NCBI RefSeq assembly: GCF_900101595.1
Contig: NZ_FMYY01000001.1
Location: 182,735-246,734 of the forward strand
From: Paenibacillus sp. cl123
Lineage (GTDB): Bacteria; Bacillota; Bacilli; Paenibacillales; NBRC-103111
Length of the DNA: 64,000 nt
Direction: 5' to 3'
Shown: piece after piece, positions 53,001-61,500 of the stretch
Numbering within the stretch: position 1 is the stretch's first letter
Layout of the letters: the number at the start of each line of letters is the position of its first letter
Notes under the pieces: model-generated
Databases searched by the model: none
The model's input: the letters and a program-made list of their open reading frames with translations, nothing else
What the model was told of the DNA's origin: nothing
Made by a program: the position numbers and the translations under genes

Positions 53001-54332
53001 TCTGAGGTGCTGGAGGATTTGGAGCTCATGATCGAGCAAGCAAAGCTCACAGCGGCCAATCCTGCGGCGACGGATCTGCAATTGGCGACGGCGCGGGAGC
53101 TGCTGCAGCAGAAGCAGGAGGCGCTCCAGGCTCGCAAGGAGCTGCTGCTTGCTCTGCAGCAAGCGAATCAGCTGCTGGAGCTGTCTACGGAAGGTACGTT
53201 GCCGGGCCAATTCGCGGGAAGCGCCCGGACCGCTTTACAGGATGAAATTTTGCTCGCGGAAGCGGCATTTGCGGATGCGGAGCGGAATCGGCAGCAGCTG
53301 GCGGCTGCGAAGCTGGCTCTGGAGGCGGCGGAGAGCATGTATGAGTCACGTGTTGTCACGACCCCCGTGCTGCTGCTGCCCAAGATTCATCTTGACGAGA
53401 TGCTTGCCAATCCTCAGGGGTGGTCGGAAGCCTATGCTTCGCTCGGGGATGACCGGCATCGTTTCTCCAAGGACTTCACCCGATATACGGCTGAATCGTT
53501 CGGTAGCGGCGTGTTCGGCTGGAATCTGAAATACCCCTTCCTGAATATAGCCTCCGAATGGCCGGGTATTCTGTTAAGATCCCAGAAGCCGAGCGGTCCG
53601 CTGAACCAGGACACGACCTATCTGGTAATATTCAAGTCCGGGGTATGGGAGCTGCAGAAATGGGTGGACGGCAAGCAAACCATGTTTAAGACGTTCCCTA
53701 ATACACAGTTTGACGGCTCGTCAACCCCGGTTTATATGGGCGCTGTCAATGTGGATGGAGGCGTGCGGCTGCTCCTCTATGTCGACGGTCAGCCAGTATT
53801 CGATCTGATCGACCGGGTGAATCCGATCTACGAAGCAGGTTATTTCGGCTTCGTCTCCGCTGGCCAGTCCGGGGACATCGAGGCGAAGCCGCTGTATCAG
53901 CCGTCGGCTGCATTGCTGGGAGTGTCTGAGGTTACCGCCGGCCATCAGCTTACTGTTAAATGGCATGTCAGCGAGTTAAGCAACAGCATCCAGCATAGCG
54001 TATACGGTGCTGTGTATGGCGGCACTATCAGGGTGCAGTTCGATGCCGCGGCATTTGAGTATTTGGATGCGGAAGCGCTGCTGGAGACGGCGAATGTTCA
54101 GGTGACTCCAGGCAGTGGCACACTCACGGCAGAATGGTCTTCTGACACGGCAGTACGGCTGGAAGAAGGAGAGGCTGTGCTGGAGCTTATCTTCTTAGCG
54201 AAGGCCGCCCACGGGTTCCATTCCTTCAAGCTGAAGGAAGCCGTACTTGTGAACGAAGAGCTGTCGACTATTCCGGCAATTCCTCTGTCTCATCGTGTTG
54301 AGGTGCTGCCTACTCCTGGAACCTCCGGATAA
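50037..54332 (+). CDS. Secreted multidomain beta-helix carbohydrate-active protein
   Basis: A 1,431-residue exported protein. Signal peptide (about 1-36), DUF1565-type start of a right-handed beta-helix (VYYVSVSGSDSTGDGSEANP, GDICFIREGVYRETV) running to about residue 610, of the pectate-lyase/PL-like superfamily. Then a carbohydrate-binding-like segment (NLVRNGGFETGTLQEW, about 638), a split DNRLRE module (C-terminal half first at about 780-850, N-terminal half after it at about 855-945), helical FIVAR-like bundle (about 965-1110), a concanavalin-like segment and a C-terminal cohesin-like domain (about 1300-1425). No dockerin or cell-wall anchor is visible. The most likely substrate is a polysaccharide whose fragments enter through the ABC transporter just upstream. 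Confidence 0.85.
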   Translation: MMIMGKAKVRKLACLLAIMLALQGWMFRYELVSASSSVYYVSVSGSDSTGDGSEANPWRTVQKAADSMAPGDICFIREGVYRETVTPVQSGTAEAPITFRSYPGETVVISGADPLVGWTEDTVAPGAIFKAPMAWSLGAGNQLFINGEMAEEARWPNNTGTRLEPTLAVMSAGSNTSLTDPLIPANVDWVGGTVWFAGGAAWVGQDSVITGFNPATGVLTYTSARASNTNYDARVGNSYFLSGVKGALDADKEWWYDSANQELYLQPPAGAAVTSLLVEAKKRLYGFDVSGKSHIRIEGIDLFAASIKTDDQTKHLLIDDMKASYISHNSRNPQSSPNDSNNGLTLRGEYNEIRNSELAYSSGSLLNVKGAHHKIVNNYMHDGNYAGTWNGLISAAGREHYIGYNTLTRSGRDVMKLDNPDQMIVEHNDLSYGGLVTYDSGLIYTAGDDARRSEIRYNTLHDMYTHLGMGIYTDNQSSNFIIHHNVIWNVPHADPIRLNSPSNYNLVFNNTAGTNTKGMDTWAIVFRGDMFGDRVFNNIFAGGDISFGDSTGVVTGNNVAAGLDPLFADPLQHDYRLQAGSPAIDAGRVIPAITDGYAGAAPDVGAYEYGQPLFRTGHDFLAQPAIGTVIRSIPPYVNLVRNGGFETGTLQEWTSVSGIASPIYASGGAWSSETAAMRTQSGGVQLKGSGSELEQTVAGLEPNTRYTFSLWTKTSSASAQATFGVRDYGGATIGQSVYGADWMQRTLDFTTGPAHTTATVFLGQTGSSAGGPELKELDTQTMASTTSAVMEYDATSFIQSQASGDGAATLNMKGAGSRTTFALKRSGDKQPKLIVTVAGSSTPVEIGATHSAGVRNRTGTTDADSSFTNPTSFNAANWNSGYQEEFYLKFPLNELAGSQITHVKLRLYATGAAAAGAKSTLFGLDDDNWSESSLTWNNKPQALEMTVSYDDIGVILPLEHRSEADALRDVILASQVIHARALAEDEFSSEVLEDLELMIEQAKLTAANPAATDLQLATARELLQQKQEALQARKELLLALQQANQLLELSTEGTLPGQFAGSARTALQDEILLAEAAFADAERNRQQLAAAKLALEAAESMYESRVVTTPVLLLPKIHLDEMLANPQGWSEAYASLGDDRHRFSKDFTRYTAESFGSGVFGWNLKYPFLNIASEWPGILLRSQKPSGPLNQDTTYLVIFKSGVWELQKWVDGKQTMFKTFPNTQFDGSSTPVYMGAVNVDGGVRLLLYVDGQPVFDLIDRVNPIYEAGYFGFVSAGQSGDIEAKPLYQPSAALLGVSEVTAGHQLTVKWHVSELSNSIQHSVYGAVYGGTIRVQFDAAAFEYLDAEALLETANVQVTPGSGTLTAEWSSDTAVRLEEGEAVLELIFLAKAAHGFHSFKLKEAVLVNEELSTIPAIPLSHRVEVLPTPGTSG
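50129..50142 (+). promoter_or_regulatory. cre-like site within the beta-helix coding start
   Basis: TGTAAGCGCTTCCT fits the CcpA operator TGNAARCGNWWNCA except for the last base. It lies 93 bp inside the coding region, where a bound CcpA could block elongation. It may also be a chance match in the signal-peptide codons. Confidence 0.3.
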
Positions 54333-54367
54333 GACGAAGATTGGTTAAATGTGCAATAAAAAACAGC

Positions 54368-54397
54368 GAACCAGCCATCCTCACGGATGGCTGGTTC
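54368..54397 (-). terminator. Terminator between the convergent beta-helix gene and aguB
   Basis: GAACCAGCCATCC (54368-54380), loop TCAC, GGATGGCTGGTTC (54385-54397), perfect 13-bp stem. An A-run before it (54357-54363) gives a T-run on the minus strand, so it terminates aguB and probably works in both directions. Confidence 0.9.
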
Positions 54398-54415
54398 GTA
54401 TACCCTGATGACGGC

Positions 54416-55291
54416 CTACAGCACCTGCTTGCCGTCGTATGTCGCGATAGCCTTGTACAGCTCGGGGCGGCGGTCACGGAAGACGCCCCACTCGATCCGC
54501 TGTACCTCCAGCTGGTCGAGGTCGAACTCGGCGACGAGCACGGCTTCCTCGTTGCGGCCGGCCTCGGCGATTTTGTTGCCTTGCGGACCGGCGATGAAGG
54601 AGGAGCCGTAGAAGTCGATGCTTGACTCCTCGTCTTCTTCGCGGCCGATCCGGTTCGAGGCGATCACCGGCATCAGGTTGGCTGCGGCGTGGCCGAGCAT
54701 GCACATCTGCCAGTGGTCCTTCGAGTCGATCGAGCCGTCCTGAGGCTCGGAGCCGATCGCGGTCGGGTAGAACAGCAGCTCTGCGCCCATCAGAGCCATG
54801 CAGCGGGCGGCTTCCGGGTACCATTGATCCCAGCAGACGCCTACGCCGATTTTGGCATACCGCGTGTTCCATACCTTGAACCCGGTATCGCCGGGATTAA
54901 AGTAAAATTTCTCCTCGTAGCCCGGACCGTCGGGAATATGGCTTTTGCGGTAGACGCCGAGCACCTCGCCGTCGGCATCGATGACAGCCAGCGAATTGTA
55001 GCGGGCATAGTTTTTCTTCTCATAGAAGCTGATCGGCAGCACGACCTTCAGCTCGCGGGCAATTTCGCGGAAGTGGTTCACGGCCTTATTGGTTTCGAGC
55101 TCGGCCGCATAGCGGTAATAGTCCGACTTCTCCTTCTGGCAGAAGTACGGCGTCTCGAACAGCTCCTGGATCAGGATGATCTGGGCGCCTTGGGCAGCAG
55201 CCTGGCGCACCAGCGCTTCCGCCTTGCGGATATTGTCTTCGATATCTGTAGAGCAGCTCATCTGCGTAGCGGCTACTTTGACATTTCTCAT
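54416..55291 (-). CDS. aguB: N-carbamoylputrescine amidase
   Basis: A nitrilase-superfamily enzyme of about 291 residues. The catalytic triad is visible: Glu in IILIQELFETPYF (about residue 42), Lys in YRKSHIPDGPGY (about 119) and Cys in GVGVCWDQWYPEAARCMAL (about 155). HIPDGPGYEEKFYFNPGDTGF is specific to the AguB group. It hydrolyses N-carbamoylputrescine to putrescine, CO2 and ammonia. ATG 55291 has GAGGTGAT 5 bp upstream, better than GTG 55300. It lies 54 bp downstream of aguA on the same strand, so the pair converts agmatine to putrescine. Confidence 0.95.
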   Translation of the reverse strand: MRNVKVAATQMSCSTDIEDNIRKAEALVRQAAAQGAQIILIQELFETPYFCQKEKSDYYRYAAELETNKAVNHFREIARELKVVLPISFYEKKNYARYNSLAVIDADGEVLGVYRKSHIPDGPGYEEKFYFNPGDTGFKVWNTRYAKIGVGVCWDQWYPEAARCMALMGAELLFYPTAIGSEPQDGSIDSKDHWQMCMLGHAAANLMPVIASNRIGREEDEESSIDFYGSSFIAGPQGNKIAEAGRNEEAVLVAEFDLDQLEVQRIEWGVFRDRRPELYKAIATYDGKQVL

Positions 55292-55345
55292 GGAAATCAC
55301 CTCATTCTGAAGATTAGCGTCCGGCTAGCGCCGGGTAAGCCTAAG

Positions 55346-56386
55346 CTATGCTCTGACTCTGGCGCTGGCGGGCATCTGCTGGGTGGTGCAGTGGACGTTG
55401 CCGCCCTCCTTGATGATGGACATCCCGTCGATGGTGCGGATGCGGCGGTCCGGGAACGCTTCGCCAAGCACACGCACGGCTTCGCGGTCAGCGGCTTCAG
55501 CGGTTCCGCCGAAGACAGGCAGGATAATCCCGCCGTTGACGAAATAAAAGTTCAGATAGCTGAGCGTGAGCCGCTGCTCGCCGAAAAAGGTTTTGGGCGG
55601 CTGCTCGATCTGGATGATATCGAGAGCTCGTCCCCGGGCATCGGTGGCTTGACGCAGAATGCTCAGATTCTCTTGCGTAATCTCGTAGTTCTCATCAGCC
55701 GGATCGTGGCATACTTGCAGGATAACGCGTCCGGGAGCCGCGAAGCAGGCGATGTTGTCGACATGGCCGTCGGTTTCGTCGCCGTCGAGGCCGCGCTTCA
55801 GCCAGATGATCTTGTCGACATTGACGAAGTTTTTCACAAGCTCTTCGATCTGCGCGCGGCTGAGCTCAGGATTGCGGTTCGGATTCAGCAGGCATTCCTC
55901 GGTCGTGAGCAGCGTACCCTCGCCGTCGACATGGATGGACCCGCCCTCCATCACGAGCGGAGCGTCGAGACGCTGGATGCCGTAATGCTCCAGCACCTGC
56001 GGAGCTACGGCGTCATCGAGGTCCCAAGGCGAGTATTTGCCGCCCCAGGCGTTGAATTTCCAGTTGACTCCGGCAATCTGCCCTTGAGCGTTCAGCAGGA
56101 AGGTCGGTCCGTTGTCGCGGAACCAGGCGTCATTGTGCGCGATCACAAGGAATTCCACGTTGTCTTCGGTGAAACGCGCCTTGACCTGCTCCGCATCCGA
56201 CGGATTGACAATAACGGTAACAGGCTCGAACTCGGCGATCGCATGCACCAGATCCTCGTAGCCCTGGCTTACCGCCGAGTAATCTTCCGGGTAAACCATG
56301 GAAGCTTGTACGGGCCAGGATAGGAAGGTGCGCTCATGAGCCGTCCATTCGGCGGGCATTGTATAGTGTAAATCTTTGGCATTCAT
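55346..56386 (-). CDS. aguA: Agmatine deiminase
   Basis: About 346 residues, the usual length. MPAEWTAHERTFLSWP, NDAWFRDNGPTFLLN, NWKFNAWGGKY, the His region in DGDETDGHVDNIACF and the catalytic Cys in EGGNVHCTTQQMP near the C-terminus (about residue 336) are all present. It converts agmatine to N-carbamoylputrescine and ammonia, the step before AguB. ATG 56386 is preferred over TTG 56395; neither has a strong ribosome site. An arginine decarboxylase that would supply agmatine is not in this window. The pair is transcribed away from the sensor kinase at 56703. Confidence 0.95.
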   Translation of the reverse strand: MNAKDLHYTMPAEWTAHERTFLSWPVQASMVYPEDYSAVSQGYEDLVHAIAEFEPVTVIVNPSDAEQVKARFTEDNVEFLVIAHNDAWFRDNGPTFLLNAQGQIAGVNWKFNAWGGKYSPWDLDDAVAPQVLEHYGIQRLDAPLVMEGGSIHVDGEGTLLTTEECLLNPNRNPELSRAQIEELVKNFVNVDKIIWLKRGLDGDETDGHVDNIACFAAPGRVILQVCHDPADENYEITQENLSILRQATDARGRALDIIQIEQPPKTFFGEQRLTLSYLNFYFVNGGIILPVFGGTAEAADREAVRVLGEAFPDRRIRTIDGMSIIKEGGNVHCTTQQMPASARVRA

Positions 56387-56610
56387 CTCATCCAACTCGC
56401 TTCATTCTTGAATTTGTAGGTCGGGAGCGCATGAAGCCTTATATCGGCAGGCTGCGCCATCTTTCATCATAACCTAAAAGAGCGGCGGGCTCAATGCCGA
56501 AGGAGAAAGAGGCGGTTTTGCAGCCCTGGGAGGCGGGCGAAGCCGGCTGGCGCTCTGCAAAGCGCGCGTCCGAGGCCGCCGGGCATTGTTCAATTATTTT
56601 CAACCTTTAT

Positions 56611-56640
56611 TCGACACAATTCTACATCCGTTGTTATAAT
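56611..56640 (+). promoter_or_regulatory. Promoter of the orphan sensor kinase
   Basis: TCGACA (56611-56616), 18-bp spacer, TATAAT (56635-56640) with a TG extension (TGTTATAAT). It lies about 62 bp before GTG 56703 in the 316-bp gap between aguA and this gene. Confidence 0.7.
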
Positions 56641-56702
56641 GGAGAGGACTGTTCTGTTCTGGCCTTCCGGCTGACAATGAAAACAGCGATGAGGTGTTAA
56701 AC

Positions 56703-58445
56703 GTGCAATGGCTCAAGAAGCTGCCCATTAAGACGACGCTGTTGTTTTTAATTATTTTGATCGGGTTGAATTTAGTTTATTACCAGCATGCCAAAGAAAC
56801 GATTATCAAGAGCGAGCAGGAGAAGCTGCGGCTCATTTTCCATAGCATCATCGCTACGATCGAGCAAACGGCGGCCGGGGAGAAGTACGTGGAGGACATG
56901 ATGGGGCAGCATCTGCGCACGGCAGCTATCGCCATCCGCAATCGTCTGGACCCGGACATCGCGCATGTCACGAATGAAGAGCTTGTCCGCTTGAGCCGAG
57001 AGCTGGGCATTGACCATATCACGTTGTTCGTGAAAACAGAGGATGACATTATCGGGGCGAGGTCATCCGATCCGCTGGAGCTGGGGGTCAGCTCCAGGTC
57101 GTGGTACTATTATTATGAAGCGTTCCAACAACTGCTGGAGGGGCGCGATGTGAATGTCGGCATCGGCCAAAGCTTGCCCAATTATTGGAGCGGACCTATC
57201 GAGAATAAATCAAGCATTCCTCAAAAGGTGAACAAGTGGGGCTACTATTACGACGGCACGACGAACTACATCATTAATCCGTTCATGCATGCCACGCACT
57301 TCCGGGAATACCAGGAGACCACCGGCATCTCGGACGCCATCGCCAAGCTGGCTCGGGAGTACGAAGGACTGGGGCTCGAGATCGCCGTTCTTAATACGGA
57401 TAATCTGATGGAGCGTCAGCCGCATGATAAGCTGGCAACGGACAGCATCTGGCTGTCCAAGCACGCCGTTATCCTCGGCAATTACGACGAGTGGGATGAG
57501 CGGGAGAAGCAATATGCCCAAGCAGCGCTGGACAAGAATGAACCGACTTTCTTTTTCAGCGAAAAGCAGGGAGGGACCCAGCTCAGGAGCTTTACGCCCA
57601 TTCATACGGATTATTTGAAATTCAAAGCGGGCGGGCAGCCTCCACTGGTTGCGATCTCCTCCGATTATTCTCAGGTGGAGGCCGAGCTTTCCCGGCAATT
57701 GAAGCTGTCTCTGCTGTTCATGCTGATCAGCTCTTTGTTGAGCGTCATGGTGATGGCATTTATCGTGATGATCTATAACCGCAATAAGGAGCGGGCGCTG
57801 CAGGAAGCGCAGGAGGCGCATACCGACAGTGTCGAGAAGCTGTTTCAGTCCATACGGGAGCAGCGGCATGATTTCAGCAATCATATCCAGACGATCCATT
57901 CCTTCCTGTCGCTTAAACATTATGAGGAGCTGCAAAACTATACCAGCGCGCTTGTCGGAGAGATCCGGGTGGTGCATGATCTGGTCAATATCGAAAATCC
58001 GGCGCTCATCGCCCTGATTCAGGCGAAGCTTACCCAGGCCGAATGCCAGAGCATCCAGCTGGAGTATGCCTTCAGCGGCATGGGGAGACTGAATGACGCG
58101 ACCGTTCAGGCGACGGATGTGGTCAAGGTCGTAAGCAATCTGATCGACAATGCGTTCGACGCTTCGATGGAGCTGGAGCCCGAGGACCGCTACGTGATGG
58201 TCGAAGGTTCCGTATCCGAAGACCTGCTGGAGCTTAAGGTGTGCAATTGGGGCAACCCGATTCCGCCGGAGGTGCGGCGCAAGCTGTTCGATTCCGGATT
58301 TTCACTCAAGAGCCGGAAACGCAATTCCGGTCTTGGCCTGCATATTGTCAAGCGGATCGTGGATCGGCACAAGGGAGATATTGTCGTGAAAAGCGAGGAC
58401 GGGGTCACGGAATTTACGATTACGCTTCCGCTGGAACGTGCGTAA
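56703..58445 (+). CDS. Sensor histidine kinase, Spo0B/CitA-type
   Basis: About 580 residues, starting at GTG 56703 (GAGGTG 6 bp upstream). Two transmembrane helices (about 12-28 and 337-360) flank an extracytoplasmic sensor domain of about 300 residues containing AIRNRLDPDIAHVTNEELVRL and WYYYYEAFQQLLEG. The phospho-accepting His is in the SpoB-type box REQRHDFSNHIQTIHSFLSL (about residue 390), and HATPase_c has DVVKVVSNLIDNAFDAS and SGLGLHIVKRIVDRHKGDI. It resembles CitA/DcuS-type kinases that sense small carboxylates. No response regulator is adjacent. The stop codon lies within a 13-bp palindrome. Confidence 0.88.
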   Translation: MQWLKKLPIKTTLLFLIILIGLNLVYYQHAKETIIKSEQEKLRLIFHSIIATIEQTAAGEKYVEDMMGQHLRTAAIAIRNRLDPDIAHVTNEELVRLSRELGIDHITLFVKTEDDIIGARSSDPLELGVSSRSWYYYYEAFQQLLEGRDVNVGIGQSLPNYWSGPIENKSSIPQKVNKWGYYYDGTTNYIINPFMHATHFREYQETTGISDAIAKLAREYEGLGLEIAVLNTDNLMERQPHDKLATDSIWLSKHAVILGNYDEWDEREKQYAQAALDKNEPTFFFSEKQGGTQLRSFTPIHTDYLKFKAGGQPPLVAISSDYSQVEAELSRQLKLSLLFMLISSLLSVMVMAFIVMIYNRNKERALQEAQEAHTDSVEKLFQSIREQRHDFSNHIQTIHSFLSLKHYEELQNYTSALVGEIRVVHDLVNIENPALIALIQAKLTQAECQSIQLEYAFSGMGRLNDATVQATDVVKVVSNLIDNAFDASMELEPEDRYVMVEGSVSEDLLELKVCNWGNPIPPEVRRKLFDSGFSLKSRKRNSGLGLHIVKRIVDRHKGDIVVKSEDGVTEFTITLPLERA

Positions 58446-58468
58446 GCAGCATCCGATGCTGCTTACGC
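58440..58468 (+). terminator. Palindrome overlapping the kinase stop codon
   Basis: GCGTAAGCAGCAT (58440-58452), loop CCG, ATGCTGCTTACGC (58456-58468), perfect 13 bp. The TAA stop (58443-58445) lies inside its left arm. No T-run. Confidence 0.55.
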
Positions 58469-58494
58469 ACGGAGCACGAAGCGGCGGAGCAAGC

Positions 58495-58537
58495 GCCAAC
58501 AGCCTTAGTCCGAGCTTGACGGACTAAGGCTGTTGGC
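58495..58537. terminator. Bidirectional terminator between convergent genes
   Basis: GCCAACAGCCTTAGTCCG (58495-58512), 7-nt loop, CGGACTAAGGCTGTTGGC (58520-58537): a perfect 18-bp stem, 12 bp from the stop of the giant SLH gene. It is the longest perfect inverted repeat found in the window. T-runs are weak on both sides. Confidence 0.8.
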
Positions 58538-58548
58538 ATTAACTCGCG

Positions 58549-61500
58549 TTAGGAAAGGAAGGCCAGCTGCTTCAGCAGCCGCTTGAGCATCACGCCGGCT
58601 TCGGCGCGGGAAGCCGTCCGCTGCGGAGCGAAGCGGTCAAGCTCCTGCCCTTCGACCATCCCGAGCTCCCGGAGGCGAAAGACGGAGTCGCGCGCCCAGA
58701 CCGCGATATCCGCCTGATCCGCATACGCGCTGCCAAGCTTGGCAGCAGGAGCCGACAGGGCGCTCGCGCCGCCTCTCGCCGCAAATGTGTACGCTCGGTC
58801 GATCAGCACGGCAAGCTCTTCGCGGCTGACCGGAGCATCCGGCCGGAAGCTGCCGTCCTCATAGCCCTGGATCAGGCCGTGAGCGGTGGCGGTTCCGATG
58901 GCAGCTCCATATGGAGCCGTCGCAGGCATGTCGACGAAGGCTGCCGCCGCGCCGGCGTCGCGGGCGTCCGCAAGTCCGAGGCCCCGGACGAGCAGGCTGG
59001 CGAATTGGGCGCGGGTTACCCGGCCGTCAGGGTCGAAGCTCCGCTCGGATACGCCGTCCACAATCCGCTTGCTTGCGAGCAGCGACAGATCGTTTGCGGC
59101 CCAATGCCCATGCAAGTCATCGAATGTGCGCTTGGTCTGCGCGACGACATACAGGCTGTTGCCGGTCCGCTTGGCCACGGCTTGCCAGCTGCCGGTATTC
59201 GTCTTGACGAATACCGAGGGGACGAACTGCATGCGCCCTTCGCCGGGATCAAAGACCAGCACCGTGGCCAGTCCCGGATCGAGCTGAGCCGTCTCCGTGA
59301 CGGGGATGGTCCGCTCCACGTACATGCCGAAATTATTCCATTCGGTCCGCAGACCGCCAGCAAGGGCCGTCACGCTGTATTCGACCGGAGCGGCGAGCGC
59401 GGTCCAGCCGCCGCCCGTCAGCAGCTCCGAGACGCGCCCGGAGGAAGAGTCATCCCCCTTGGCGATGCGGATCTCGATTGTGACGGCTTCAGGCTTCGTC
59501 TTCAAGCGCTCCGCCATGGCCGGCAACGGGAGAGCGGCCAGCGGCAGGACATAATCGCCGAGCGTGGTGCTGACCCGCAGCTTCAGCTCCGGATGCTCTG
59601 CGGCCAGCTTCGCCAGGGTAGCGTCAGGGAGCCGGAGAACGATAGCCGGGTCCTGGGAGGCTGAGCGGAAGGCCAGCTCTCCATCTGTGACAGGATGCTC
59701 CTTCATGAAAGCGTCCAGCTGCTCGGGAGCAAGCTCCAGTAAGGTTTGCCCGTCCTTGGAGGTTTCCGCCAGCGGCTTCGGCTGAGACGAAGGCGAACCG
59801 CCGGCGCTTGACGACCCCGTGTCCCCTCCGGCCGATGAACCGGAGGACGATTCCTCCTCCCGTACGCGTACGGTCCGGATAACCTCCTCGGCTGCATTTC
59901 CGGACGAATCCTTCACCTGGTACGTCAGTGTATAAACGCCGGGCCTGCTTGTGTCGACTTGGCCGGCTATCACGATGCTGCCTGTCAGATCCCCGTCATA
60001 CGTGTCCGCGGCCGTGGCGAGCGGATCGTGGAACGCCGAGCCGTAATCGAGCGCGATGTCGGCTGAGCCGTTCAGCCGGATGACCGGGGGCGTCGTGTCC
60101 CGGACGTATACGGCGCGCGTAACCGTCTCGGCGGCGTGGCCGTCTGCGTCATACACATCATAGGATACCGTGTATCGGCCGATGCGGTTCGTGTAGACGC
60201 TGCCGGATACCGTGATGCGGGAGGTCAGATCGCCGTCCTTCGGATCGTAAGCGGCAGCTCCGGCATCCGTATACGAAGTCATCGCTTCCGCATAAGCGGG
60301 GTTGTCGCCCAGCAGCCGGATGGCGGGAACGTCCCCGGCAATGACGATTTCATTCAGATTGTTCCAGGCGTCCTGATCGTTGCCGGTACCGGCGATGCGC
60401 ACATAACGGGCCATCGTGTCGGGAACGGGGTGGTTCTCCAGCACATCGGCCAGTCCGCTGCTCGTTCCGCTGTACACGGTACTCCACTGGCTGCCGTCCA
60501 GGGACAGCTCGATTGTGAAGTTATATTTAAAAGCGCCGAAGCGGGCAAGCAGTACATGGGAGACGAGGCGCGGCCGTCCAAGATCGAACTGAATCCACTG
60601 GTTGCCCTTGCCCGCCCAGCGCGTGCCCACATCGCCGTCCGCAGCGTTCTGCGGCGGATAGGACGCGTGAGAATCGCCGGCGGAGGCCGCCGCGATCGGA
60701 TAAGGCATCAAGCCCTGCGGGAGCGGACCGGATACGGGAAGCGTATGGAACTGCACGGTGTACAGCAGGGATGAGCCGCCCGGACGCCGAACGGTAATGA
60801 CGGCTTTGCCTCCCGGCGAGTCGGCCTGCATAATCTCCGCCGTATCGCCAGCCTGTGCAGAGGCTTCAACCCGCGGGGCGTTTGTCGTGCCGAGCGGCAA
60901 GCTGACCACGTAATCGTACAGATCGGGCTTGAAGCCCGCGACCGTTCTGCCGTCCACCCTAAGGTCGGTCAGAAGCGGCAGCTGCTCCTGGCCGGCCTGC
61001 GGATTGTCAAGCTCTCCCCCGCCTACCGGCGATTGGGCGATATGGCTAAGAGCCTGTTCGCCGAGGCGCTCAAGCAGCTGTTGCTTGTACAAGCTGCCAG
61101 GCTCTACATGTCGGCCGACAGATTCCCAATACGCTTCCTTGCGCGGCCTTTTGTCATACTTGTCGGGCACTAGGCCGGGGACAACTGTCCCGATATGGCC
61201 GATGGCGTAGTTTTGAGCCGTCGGAGGCTGCTGGCTGGTCAATTCTCCCTCCGTATTCCAGGTGACATAGTTGGCCCCGGCCCAGCCGTGTCCGCTTCCG
61301 AGCCAGGCGCGGTCGCGGATGGAGATCGGCGCGCGTATCCCGTCGAACAAGCCGCCGACCGACCATTTGTGATGGGGCTCGCTGGTGTTGTAATTCCGCT
61401 CGGCGCTGCTGTCCAGGAAGACGTTGGGCCCTTGCACGCGGCTGTCCAGCACGAAGGCATGCCGCGCCGTCTCGGCGTAAGTGCGCTGCACGAGACTTAG

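Noticed and set aside
54689-56323. 544-codon open frame on the + strand opposite aguA and aguB
   Set aside because: It lies entirely antisense to two enzymes with complete catalytic motifs; the high-GC third positions create long stop-free shadows. No ribosome site or recognisable domain.
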